Below are positions 1 through 6,380 of a DNA stretch of 7,076 bases, in pieces. This DNA comes from an archaeon (lineage in GTDB: Archaea; Thermoproteota; Nitrososphaeria; Nitrososphaerales; CADDZS01). Within the stretch, counting starts at the first letter, position 1, and every line of letters starts with the position of its first letter. Location: NCBI GenBank assembly GCA_021806865.1, contig JAKAPU010000145.1, forward strand, positions 1-7,076. Direction: 5' to 3'. The position numbers and the translations under genes were made by a program. A model generated the notes under the pieces. It was not told where the DNA came from, made no database searches, and saw only the letters and a program-made list of their open reading frames with translations.

Positions 1-2097
1 CACCCATGGTATGTACAGGACTTGAGTGTTGCTTGGTCTCTCGTAAAAGTCAGAGCCAGATCGCCATACGCTCAGATTATCTACGTGTAGCATGAAATCA
101 GCATCGAGCTGGCCGCTGACCTGCAGGTTTCCAAGTAACTGCTCAGGGTATCTCAGCTGCGGCTTTAGCCAAGCAGGAGGGGGCCCCCAGCTCGGATAAT
201 ACTGCTTGTAGAATGATGCGAGGAAATTGTCGTTTTGAGCAACTGTGTATCCCTGCATAGACCCATCAGCAACATTGACCAGAACAACACCGAAAAAGCG
301 AAGATAGCTCTGATTCGGGTAAGCAAATCCTGTGCTCAGAGGATAATCAATGTAAATTTGTATTGCAAAGTAGAGGTTGTTCTGCCCATTGGCTGAATCT
401 GTAACGAGATATGTTGAACTATCTTCTACTAGTCCATAGATGAGGATGTTCTGAACTCTTGCGAACACCTCTCTGTCATGGAGCATCTGAATACAATTTT
501 GAGGCGGAGAGAGTGCATAACCAACTTGTCCCTGTTCTAAGAAGTACAACGCCCTTTGCGCGCCGCAGAGTGTATAATCAGGCGTGCCTGAATAGCTTAC
601 ATTCTCCACCTCAGGCGGAGCTTGGGCTACGTGAACATACACGTCGTTTGCAAACCCTGGAACTCCCGGGTTGTCTTCGCCGTAGTACATTAAGGGTTGA
701 GACTTTAATCCGAAGGCAGTGGTTGCGTTCACAAACTTACCAGTGTGTGTGTCCATCACGATTATCTTGGAACTGTGGGTGTAGATCAGGTGTGTCGCGA
801 TCCAATTTGTGGCATCAGGATACTGAAAGGTGGTTGGGGAAACCCAGTATTCTTTGTTATTCACGTACACAATTTGCGGCGGAGTTACCAATGTGAGCCA
901 ATTCACACCTATCATATTTTGACTCTGGTTCTGTGAAGAAGCGCTATCCCACTGGCGAATCAGACCAAGTGTCTCGGTTGTATTGCCCGAAGGTATGTGC
1001 GAAATATCGGTGTAATTGATATCCTGAATGCCAGCAGCCCAGCGTCCAACAGTTATTTGTTTCGAAACTAGAGGGTTCCACTGATACGTGATGTAATTAT
1101 TGTTGAAATTGAGTCGGTAGTACGTAAAAGCGCCTACGTTGAGAAGGAGAAGCCCGATAATGAGTATAGTCGCCACAAGAACTCCTGCTCTCCTCCGTTG
1201 TGCCAGAGGTATGGTTTCTCTGGTAGACTTCAACTGGTAGTAGATGGCAAGAACCACGAACCCGAGAAGCACAGTTGCGACAACTCCCCACTCGTACGGA
1301 ATTGTGATGTCCATGCCCCAGTACGGTATTCCAAGGAAGATAGAAAAGACGATAGCAGAAAGTGTAACAAAGATGTTTCGTATCCACTTGTCACCTGCTC
1401 TAATTACCACATCCCTAATGAATTTCAGAAAAAAGCGAAGAGCGAGAGCAAACATGAGCACTGTTAGCAAGTAAGTGATAATCTGATACTGAATTTCCAT
1501 GGTAGGAACTAGAGAAATAATCTCTTGTCCAGAAGCAGGAGCCAACGGCAGAGAAAATATTCTTGCAACGTCAGCCCAACTACCGAAACCCTTGAGTGCC
1601 ATATCAACGGTTATCGTGAAGTTGCCCAGACCAGGGAATCCGTTGTAGATACTAAAGAGCGTGAACAATACGAACCACTTTAGGAGCTGCCAAAAGCCCC
1701 ACAAGAGCTTGGATGGACGAATGTACATTGGCCGGACGCGGCGTTGCGGAATCTGCCCGCCATAGCCGCCGTATGTAGCCTGTCTGTACTGAAGACCCAT
1801 GAGAGCATTGAATGCCTCGAACAAGTCACTGCGTCGAGGTATGGGGTTGATGAAAAAAAGTGCGAGAAGGCCAGCAACTGCAAAGGTAAGACCACCATAG
1901 AAATTGATAGAAAACCAGTTTAGACCAGCCTTCACATTATACATGTATTGAAGGATAGTCCAATTGAGCCAAATGCTCACGCCCAGAAACCCGACAGCGA
2001 TTAAAATAAGCGCAAGTATCACATACGGTAACATTCGGCGACGTTCTCTGATCGGCACTTGTGAACCAGGAAAACCTTCGCCGCCCTGCAAGTGCAC
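1..2097 (-). CDS. UPF0182 (COG1615) family multi-spanning membrane protein, C-terminus cut by window edge
   Basis: I read this frame by translating the reverse complement: 699 codons with no stop, running off the left edge. The start is GTG at 2097, directly after an in-frame TGA; TTG at 2091 is the alternative. A short basic N-terminus (RERRR, 17-21) precedes about seven hydrophobic segments near residues 22-44, 61-83, 131-151, 203-226, 239-260, 270-290 and 304-326. Basic loops fall on the predicted inside, so the rest (about 330 onward) should be outside. This external part carries UPF0182 landmarks: LIRQWD, HLIYTH (Y439-H441), MYYGED (470-475), and RYPEQLL (from 649) followed by FYERP. Family members are usually 850-1000 residues, so roughly 150-250 residues are missing. 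The family's function is unknown. The external domain has seven N-x-S/T sequons and two cysteines (511, 535). It is transcribed divergently from dinB. Family call confident; topology inferred. Confidence 0.88.
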   Translation of the reverse strand, partial: MHLQGGEGFPGSQVPIRERRRMLPYVILALILIAVGFLGVSIWLNWTILQYMYNVKAGLNWFSINFYGGLTFAVAGLLALFFINPIPRRSDLFEAFNALMGLQYRQATYGGYGGQIPQRRVRPMYIRPSKLLWGFWQLLKWFVLFTLFSIYNGFPGLGNFTITVDMALKGFGSWADVARIFSLPLAPASGQEIISLVPTMEIQYQIITYLLTVLMFALALRFFLKFIRDVVIRAGDKWIRNIFVTLSAIVFSIFLGIPYWGMDITIPYEWGVVATVLLGFVVLAIYYQLKSTRETIPLAQRRRAGVLVATILIIGLLLLNVGAFTYYRLNFNNNYITYQWNPLVSKQITVGRWAAGIQDINYTDISHIPSGNTTETLGLIRQWDSASSQNQSQNMIGVNWLTLVTPPQIVYVNNKEYWVSPTTFQYPDATNWIATHLIYTHSSKIIVMDTHTGKFVNATTAFGLKSQPLMYYGEDNPGVPGFANDVYVHVAQAPPEVENVSYSGTPDYTLCGAQRALYFLEQGQVGYALSPPQNCIQMLHDREVFARVQNILIYGLVEDSSTYLVTDSANGQNNLYFAIQIYIDYPLSTGFAYPNQSYLRFFGVVLVNVADGSMQGYTVAQNDNFLASFYKQYYPSWGPPPAWLKPQLRYPEQLLGNLQVSGQLDADFMLHVDNLSVWRSGSDFYERPSNTQVLYIPWV

Positions 2098-2124
2098 TCA
2101 GTTTTAACAAACGGCTGACTCATG

Positions 2125-2133
2125 CTTTTAAGG
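2125..2133 (-). promoter_or_regulatory. TATA-like box for the UPF0182 gene (possibly bidirectional)
   Basis: The minus strand reads CCTTAAAAG, centred about 32 bp before the GTG start at 2097. Archaeal TATA boxes lie about 26 bp before transcription start, so the mRNA would begin about 5 nt before the GTG, nearly leaderless, and no Shine-Dalgarno sequence is seen. The other strand reads CTTTTAAGG, also TATA-like, and could serve dinB with a leader of about 50-60 nt. This is inferred from spacing only. Confidence 0.45.
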
Positions 2134-2212
2134 AAATTCCAAGTGTAGTGATAGTGAGTCAATCGACTGTCCTGTAAAGCAATGGTGTTTGAAGTAGACA
2201 TTGAATGACTGG

Positions 2213-3337
2213 ATGTCTCGCATTCAGTTCAAAAAAGTAATTTTCCATGTGGACATGGATTCGTTTTATGCTTCCTGCGAGCTCACGGCGCATCCTGAAC
2301 TCAAAGAGGTTCCTTTCATTGTGGGAGCAGATCCAAAGCAAGGAAAGGGTAGAGGAGTGGTGGTTTCGTGCAATTATGCGGCCCGAAAATTCGGCGTGCG
2401 TTCCGGGATTCCCATTTCGAGAGCTTGGGAACTCTGCCCCCATGCGACATATGTTCGACCAAATTTTGAACTATATGAGCAGGTTTCTTCAAGAGTAATG
2501 AAGCAGATCAGACAATTTGCTGACCTTGTGGAACAGGTCAGCATTGATGAGGCGTACCTTGACGTCACACACAGGATCCGGACGCTGCTGCAGGATGGAT
2601 TCGAGGATAACGAAGATTCAGTAATCAGAGATCTTGCGAGTTCGATCAAGAGCGCCATTGCCACGTCTGAAAATATAACTTGTAGCATCGGAGTAGCAGA
2701 ATCAAAAATTGTAGCAAAGATTGCGACCGATATACGCAAGCCAGATGGATTGACCATTGTTGCCCCAAAGGATACGCTTTCATTCCTAGAGCCACTCGAT
2801 GTGTCAAGAATCCCTGGAGTAGGCAAAGTCACTCAAAAGATACTCCTGGAGGAGTTCGGAGTTAAGACAATTTCTGAACTCCGAAAGGCCGATCCTGTAA
2901 AGCTAAGGGATCGTTTCGGAAAAAATTCCGTTTGGCTACTGAACGCAGCAGGTGGAATGGACGAGAGCGAAGTGATAGAGAACTGGGATACGATCTCCAT
3001 ATCTGGCGAGACAACATTTGAAATGGACGAGGGAGATTACTCAAGGGTTCGAGAGGTAATGTTCAGCGTTGCTGCAGATGTCCACAGGAGAACACTAGCA
3101 AACGGATATCTCTTCAAGAACGTAGGGATAAAGATAAGATTCAGCGGATTTGAAACTCACACGAGGTCGAAATCTCTCGGAGCGTACTCTGATTCTTTCG
3201 AACTGTTGAAACGCGAAACTGAAAAATTGCTTTCAGAGTTCTATGAATCAGAAAAGACGGTAAGGCTTATCGGCGTGAAAGTGTCGAACCTTCAGAAAAT
3301 GGAAGAAGGTCAGACAACTCTGGCGGCCTGGAGATAG
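2213..3337 (+). CDS. dinB: DNA polymerase IV (Y-family, DinB/Dpo4/Dbh type)
   Basis: Low-fidelity DNA polymerase for translesion synthesis. Numbered from the upstream TTG at 2201 (378 aa), the palm motif HVDMDSFYAS holds metal ligand D18 and the aromatic steric gate Y23. SIDEAYLD (114-121) gives the catalytic D116 and E117. CSIGVAESKIVAKIATD (161-177) and KPDGL are typical of the family. Helix-hairpin-helix DNA-binding segments lie near 196-250 (IPGVGK), and the little finger spans about 265-360. I prefer ATG 2213 (374 aa), since the protein then starts MSRIQFKK just before the palm strand; TTG 2201 is possible and a TAG precedes it in frame. The length is close to Dpo4 (about 352) and other DinB proteins. 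The last eight residues, QTTLAAWR, resemble a PCNA-interacting peptide. All catalytic acids are present, so it should be active. No LexA-like operator was seen. Confidence 0.96.
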   Translation: MSRIQFKKVIFHVDMDSFYASCELTAHPELKEVPFIVGADPKQGKGRGVVVSCNYAARKFGVRSGIPISRAWELCPHATYVRPNFELYEQVSSRVMKQIRQFADLVEQVSIDEAYLDVTHRIRTLLQDGFEDNEDSVIRDLASSIKSAIATSENITCSIGVAESKIVAKIATDIRKPDGLTIVAPKDTLSFLEPLDVSRIPGVGKVTQKILLEEFGVKTISELRKADPVKLRDRFGKNSVWLLNAAGGMDESEVIENWDTISISGETTFEMDEGDYSRVREVMFSVAADVHRRTLANGYLFKNVGIKIRFSGFETHTRSKSLGAYSDSFELLKRETEKLLSEFYESEKTVRLIGVKVSNLQKMEEGQTTLAAWR

Positions 3338-3359
3338 TGGTGCTCTGGGCTAGTTGTGA

Positions 3360-3377
3360 CTTGAGATTTAGCTCAAG
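3360..3377 (+). repeat. 6-bp inverted repeat just after dinB
   Basis: CTTGAG and CTCAAG form a perfect 6-bp stem around the six-base loop ATTTAG, 22 bp after the dinB stop. No T-run follows, so it does not look like an intrinsic terminator. It could shape the 3' end of the dinB transcript, or the A/T-rich loop could be part of a weak promoter for the small ORF. It may also be chance. Confidence 0.3.
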
Positions 3378-3378
3378 G

Positions 3379-3564
3379 ATGGGAACATTAGAAATGAACA
3401 AAGTCAAGGTTCTGAAAACCATTGTCGGATTGACCGGTCATGTCACTCATCGAAGTATCTGTCCGACAGGGAAAGCAAGGATTCAATCGAACATCGCGAA
3501 TATCATCACGAGCGTGGAACTCAAGAAGTATCCTGCAGAGCCTATAAGCTTTAGCTGCGGATGA
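3379..3564 (+). CDS. Small hypothetical protein between dinB and the B3/B4 gene
   Basis: I do not recognise this protein. Three starts are possible: GTG 3337 (75 aa, sharing one base with the dinB stop), ATG 3379 (61 aa) and ATG 3394 (56 aa, MNKVKVLKTIVG). The core reads GLTGHVTHRSICPTGKAR, then an amphipathic stretch (IQSNIANIITSVELKK) and an end with another cysteine (SFSCG). The TGA stop overlaps the ATG at 3561 by 4 bp (ATGA), an arrangement typical of translationally coupled genes. Codon use resembles the neighbours. There is no membrane segment or signal peptide, and only two cysteines in the ATG-started forms, so no full zinc site. It fills what would otherwise be a 223-bp gap. It could be a real small protein or a chance ORF; the packing argues mildly for real. 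Confidence 0.45.
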   Translation: MGTLEMNKVKVLKTIVGLTGHVTHRSICPTGKARIQSNIANIITSVELKKYPAEPISFSCG

Positions 3565-4268
3565 AGGCAATCGTAGTACGAAATCAGATTGGCTGCAAAA
3601 ACATGCAAACAGAAGAAAAGCTTTCCAACGAATTTCCCGGCTTAAGAGTAGTGGAACTTGAGTTAACTAAACTGGTTGTCGCGAAGACTGATTCTCGCCT
3701 CGAGGAGCTGAAAGCAGAGATCTTTGCAGAGCTAAGATCCGAAATCAAGAGTCTTGGGTTGGTGAAGGATCAACCTGTCTTTCGAGCCTATCGCGATTTT
3801 TACTGGAAGGTGGGGATCGATCCTACCAAGACTAGACCTGCTGGTGAGGCCCTTACAAGAAGAGTTTTGAGCGGCAAGGAAATCCCTATGATAAACACGT
3901 TGGTCGATTCTTACAACCTGATATCACTCAAGACTTCGATTGCCATAGCTGCGTTCGACTCCTCCAAGATCAGCAAAGAAAGTCTGAAACTTCGAAAGGC
4001 GAACAGTGGTGAGGAATTCCTGGGAATTGGAATGAAAGAACCGATCCGAATGAGTGGAGTAGAGGTGGTTATCGAGGACGAGAAGAACAAGGAGCTCATC
4101 GCGATCTACCCTTACAGGGATGCGGAAAAGAGCAAAGTTACAGAAAACACCACAAGTGTTCTCTTGATGATGTGCGGCGTACCCGGGATAGAAGACATCC
4201 AGCTTGAAAGAGCACGCAATCTTTGCAGGCAATTCGTCACCCAGTTTTGCCAGACTGAATTAAAATAG
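3561..4268 (+). CDS. B3/B4 domain protein (stand-alone PheRS-beta editing-like, COG3382)
   Basis: The protein matches the B3/B4 domain found in the beta subunit of phenylalanyl-tRNA synthetase, where it hydrolyses mischarged Tyr-tRNA(Phe). Free-standing versions exist in archaea and bacteria; some are thought to edit or bind aminoacyl-tRNA or amino acids, but the substrate here is unknown. An N-terminal alpha/beta section (about 15-70, EFPGLRVVELEL) precedes the domain core: RAYRDFYWKVGIDPTKTRPAG (75-95), INTLVDSYNLISLKTSIAI (111-129), then YPYRD (183-187) and TSVLLMMCGVPGI (198-210). Total 235 aa, a normal size for the stand-alone family, with no aminoacylation domain. ATG 3561 overlaps the stop of the small upstream ORF. 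ATG 3603 (221 aa) would start closer to the usual family N-terminus and lies about 57 bp downstream of a TATA-like CTATAAGC near 3542. Family call strong; role inferred. Confidence 0.9.
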   Translation: MKAIVVRNQIGCKNMQTEEKLSNEFPGLRVVELELTKLVVAKTDSRLEELKAEIFAELRSEIKSLGLVKDQPVFRAYRDFYWKVGIDPTKTRPAGEALTRRVLSGKEIPMINTLVDSYNLISLKTSIAIAAFDSSKISKESLKLRKANSGEEFLGIGMKEPIRMSGVEVVIEDEKNKELIAIYPYRDAEKSKVTENTTSVLLMMCGVPGIEDIQLERARNLCRQFVTQFCQTELK

Positions 4269-4958
4269 ATTCATCAGAGGCTTTAGGTCGCGGAATTGAA
4301 AATCTGGACGCTCTTCCTCGATCGTTGGCGGGATTATCGACATTTCAGAGTCATGTAGTACTCGTATTGCCTTCATCCCTAATGTTCTTGATGGACCGAC
4401 GTCAGTATCAACCCGATCACCTATCATCCAAGCATCTGATGGCTCGGCCCTCGCCCTATCGAGTGCTAGTAGAAAGATTTCTCTGTCAGGTTTTCTAAAA
4501 CCCACTTCTTCCGAGAGTATCATGAATTTGAAGTACGACGATATGTTCCACGTGTTCTCAAGATGCTTTCTGACATTGCGATGTTGGTTTGCGATTATTC
4601 CTAGAGAGTGCCACTTTGAAAGATATTGGAGAACTTGACCTACCTCTGGGTAAGGCCGAAACATACTATTCGGTTCTAGCTCGAATTTCTCGATCAGTCT
4701 TTCACCAAACCGCTCGTAATATTCTTGGACTGCGTGATAATAGTCCTGAGCGCCAAGCACTTCACGTGCTATGGCCCTAACCCGCGAAGCTTCTCCTCCT
4801 GGTCTTGTAAGAATCGCACTGCGACGGCAGGACTCGTACTGATCTCTCGTCAGATCTTTCCTTTTGGCGCGAAGTATTTGAAAGAGCCCATCATTTCTGG
4901 CAGAATGAAAACTGATCTCGGAAAGCAGTGTTTCGCCGACGTCGAAGAAGAGCCACAA
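4260..4958 (-). CDS. HAD-superfamily hydrolase (haloacid dehalogenase-like)
   Basis: Probable small-molecule phosphatase or hydrolase of the HAD superfamily; substrate unknown. Taking TTG 4958 as residue 1 (232 aa), motif I is LFFDVGETLL with nucleophile D6 and a G where many HADs have the second aspartate. A helical cap region covers about 15-95. Motif II reads IIANQH (121-126), with alanine where Ser/Thr is usual. Motif III lysine is K156 (GFRKPD), and motif IV is GDRVDTDVG (D181, D186). Start choice: a TATA-like TTTAAAAA (4985-4992) lies 3 bp before ATG 4982, so its transcript would start near 4962 and exclude that ATG. TTG 4958 is the first start after it and gives a normal HAD N-terminus. 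ATG 4982 (240 aa) remains possible; a longer frame to 5057 is unlikely. The 3' end overlaps the convergent B3/B4 gene by 9 bp. Confidence 0.9.
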   Translation of the reverse strand: MWLFFDVGETLLSEISFHSARNDGLFQILRAKRKDLTRDQYESCRRSAILTRPGGEASRVRAIAREVLGAQDYYHAVQEYYERFGERLIEKFELEPNSMFRPYPEVGQVLQYLSKWHSLGIIANQHRNVRKHLENTWNISSYFKFMILSEEVGFRKPDREIFLLALDRARAEPSDAWMIGDRVDTDVGPSRTLGMKAIRVLHDSEMSIIPPTIEEERPDFQFRDLKPLMNLF

Positions 4959-4984
4959 CGCAACGCTGTTTTGCCGGCACATCC

Positions 4985-4992
4985 TTTTTAAA
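4985..4992 (-). promoter_or_regulatory. TATA-like box for the HAD hydrolase gene
   Basis: The minus strand reads TTTAAAAA, a good archaeal TATA match, centred about 30 bp before TTG 4958. The expected transcription start (about 4962) gives a nearly leaderless mRNA, matching the spacing seen for the UPF0182 gene. Inferred from position and composition only. Confidence 0.5.
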
Positions 4993-5053
4993 CCTACACA
5001 GGGATAATTAGTTGAGTAAGAGGGAGCCCTGAGGGATGGTTTCTTTTGTTGTC

Positions 5054-5090
5054 GCATCAGGTTGTTTCCCTGATAGCAGCGTCAGCTGAC
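5054..5090 (+). promoter_or_regulatory. Hairpin plus perfect palindrome in the aRF1 upstream region
   Basis: ATCAGG (5056-5061) pairs with CCTGAT (5069-5074) around a 7-nt loop, and two further GC pairs form across one bulged A (5054-5077). Three bases later comes GTCAGCTGAC (5081-5090), a perfect 10-bp palindrome, followed by TATTTTTC. If aRF1 transcription starts upstream, for example from the weak A/T-rich ATAATTAG near 5004, these structures lie in its mRNA leader just before the Shine-Dalgarno sequence. They could equally be a protein-binding site between the divergent genes. The symmetry is visible; a function is not established. Confidence 0.35.
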
Positions 5091-5099
5091 TATTTTTCT

Positions 5100-5106
5100 A
5101 GGTGAG
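5100..5106 (+). promoter_or_regulatory. Ribosome binding site for aRF1
   Basis: AGGTGAG matches the anti-Shine-Dalgarno end of archaeal 16S rRNA and ends 9 nt before TTG 5116. It supports this TTG as the start and implies that aRF1 mRNA has a leader, unlike the apparently leaderless UPF0182 and HAD genes. Confidence 0.65.
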
Positions 5107-5115
5107 ATTCTTTCG

Positions 5116-6375
5116 TTGAGCATACGTGCCACTAGTAAGAAATTTGATTCTGTTTCCCTGTACAGGATAAGGAAACTTCTCTCCGATCTTTCGAACAAGA
5201 TGGGGAGAGGAACCGAGCTTGTCACACTGTATCTTCCGCCAAAGAAACCTGTTCACGAGGCAATAGCCGCGCTTCGAGAAGAAAGTGGTACAGCATCCAA
5301 CATAAAGTCGGACACGACAAGGAATCATGTTCAAGATGCCTTGACTAAGACAATTGCAAGGCTAAGGCTGTACAAGACGACGCCCGAAAACGGGATTGTC
5401 ATCTTTTGCGGAGCCATCCCTGGACCCGGTGGGCCCGGAAACGAGACAATAGAGCTATACGAGGTCTTGCCACAGAAGCCTGTAACCACCTACCTATACA
5501 GATGCGACGACCATTTCCACTTGGACCCGCTAAGAGACATGCTCCGTGAGCAAGATGTCATAGGCATACTTGCGCTCGATGCGACCGAAGCTGGCTTTGG
5601 CATAGTTTCTGGAGACATGTGGGATGTCGTGGACACGATGAGTTCCGGAGTTTCGGGAAAGACTAGGAAAGGAGGACAATCCGCCAGACGCTATGAGCGT
5701 CTCCGCGAGATGGAGCTGACCGATTACTTCAACAGGGTCGCTGATCACGCAAGAAAGGCGTTCATGGAACAGTACACGATCAAAGGGCTGATAGTTAGCG
5801 GGCCCGGCCCAACAAAGGATGAGTTCTTGAAAGATCGATACCTCGACTACAGGTTGCAAAACGCAGTTGTTGGCACTCTAGACACTGGATATGCAGGAAG
5901 AGAAGGAGTCAGGGAGACAATTGAAAAATCGGGCAAGTTGCTGGAAAATGTCAGGGTAGTGGAAGAAAGAAAACTCGTACAGAGATTTCTGCGTGAAGTC
6001 AACAGCGATACTGGTCTGGCAATCTATGGTATCAAAGATGTACTAGCTACCCTAAGGAAATCTGCAGTCGACACGATACTTGTCAACGATGACGTCGACA
6101 CGTTGTACGAGAAGGCCGCATGTCGAAAATGTGGAAACGTGATAGAGAAATTCATACCAAGGTCTCAGATTGTGTCTGAAAAACAGAGTATGCTGATTTG
6201 CCCGAACTGCGGATCGAATGAGATGGATTTCTATGAGCGAGACATTGTGGACTATCTTGCTGACGTTTCTGTTGACTCAGGTGCAAACGTTGAAGTGATA
6301 TCCTCAAAAACAGAAGATGGAGCAATGATGAAGAACTTTGGTGGTGTTTCCGCCTTGCTACGATATAGGGCCTGA
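5116..6375 (+). CDS. prf1: Peptide chain release factor aRF1 (archaeal class 1)
   Basis: Recognises all three stop codons in the ribosomal A site and triggers release of the peptide from tRNA. The 419 aa length is normal for archaeal aRF1. Domain 1 (about 1-140) carries the stop-decoding elements TASNIKS (59-65) and YRCDDHF (128-134, the YxCxxxF motif). Domain 2 has the catalytic loop GKTRKGGQSARRYERLRE (181-198), with GGQ at 186-188 reaching the peptidyl-transferase centre. Domain 3 (about 275-419) includes a mini-domain with two CxxC pairs (C336/C339, C362/C365), forming a zinc ribbon as in many archaeal aRF1 proteins. VKGLIVSGPGPTK-like residues (223-234) and RLQN are also conserved. TTG 5116 is supported by AGGTGAG upstream; an in-frame TAG lies at 5074. 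valS begins 5 bp after the TGA, which suggests an operon. It is divergent from the HAD gene. Confidence 0.98.
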   Translation: MSIRATSKKFDSVSLYRIRKLLSDLSNKMGRGTELVTLYLPPKKPVHEAIAALREESGTASNIKSDTTRNHVQDALTKTIARLRLYKTTPENGIVIFCGAIPGPGGPGNETIELYEVLPQKPVTTYLYRCDDHFHLDPLRDMLREQDVIGILALDATEAGFGIVSGDMWDVVDTMSSGVSGKTRKGGQSARRYERLREMELTDYFNRVADHARKAFMEQYTIKGLIVSGPGPTKDEFLKDRYLDYRLQNAVVGTLDTGYAGREGVRETIEKSGKLLENVRVVEERKLVQRFLREVNSDTGLAIYGIKDVLATLRKSAVDTILVNDDVDTLYEKAACRKCGNVIEKFIPRSQIVSEKQSMLICPNCGSNEMDFYERDIVDYLADVSVDSGANVEVISSKTEDGAMMKNFGGVSALLRYRA

Positions 6376-6380
6376 TCTGG

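Noticed and set aside
459..936. Plus-strand open frames at 459-896 and 745-936
   Set aside because: They lie antisense to the UPF0182 coding frame and their products look random (rich in R, S, C, with no motif).
1097..1474. Open frames on both strands at 1097-1387 (minus), 1198-1467 and 1244-1474 (plus)
   Set aside because: All are out of frame with the well-supported UPF0182 frame that covers this stretch and encodes clear membrane segments.
2019..2443. Minus-strand frames at 2019-2201 and 2159-2443
   Set aside because: The first is out of frame with the UPF0182 start region and the second is antisense to the conserved palm motifs of dinB; neither product resembles a known family.
2374..2832. 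152-codon minus-strand open frame inside dinB
   Set aside because: It is the antisense shadow of conserved DinB motifs; the serine-rich, low-complexity product is typical of reverse-strand artefacts.
3338..3560. Possible tRNA or box C/D RNA in the space after dinB
   Set aside because: No cloverleaf arms or T-loop sequence could be fitted, and no paired C and D boxes were found; the small ORF explains the stretch better.
4589..4991. Plus-strand frames at 4589-4780 and 4725-4991
   Set aside because: Antisense to the HAD gene with its catalytic motifs; products have no recognisable features.
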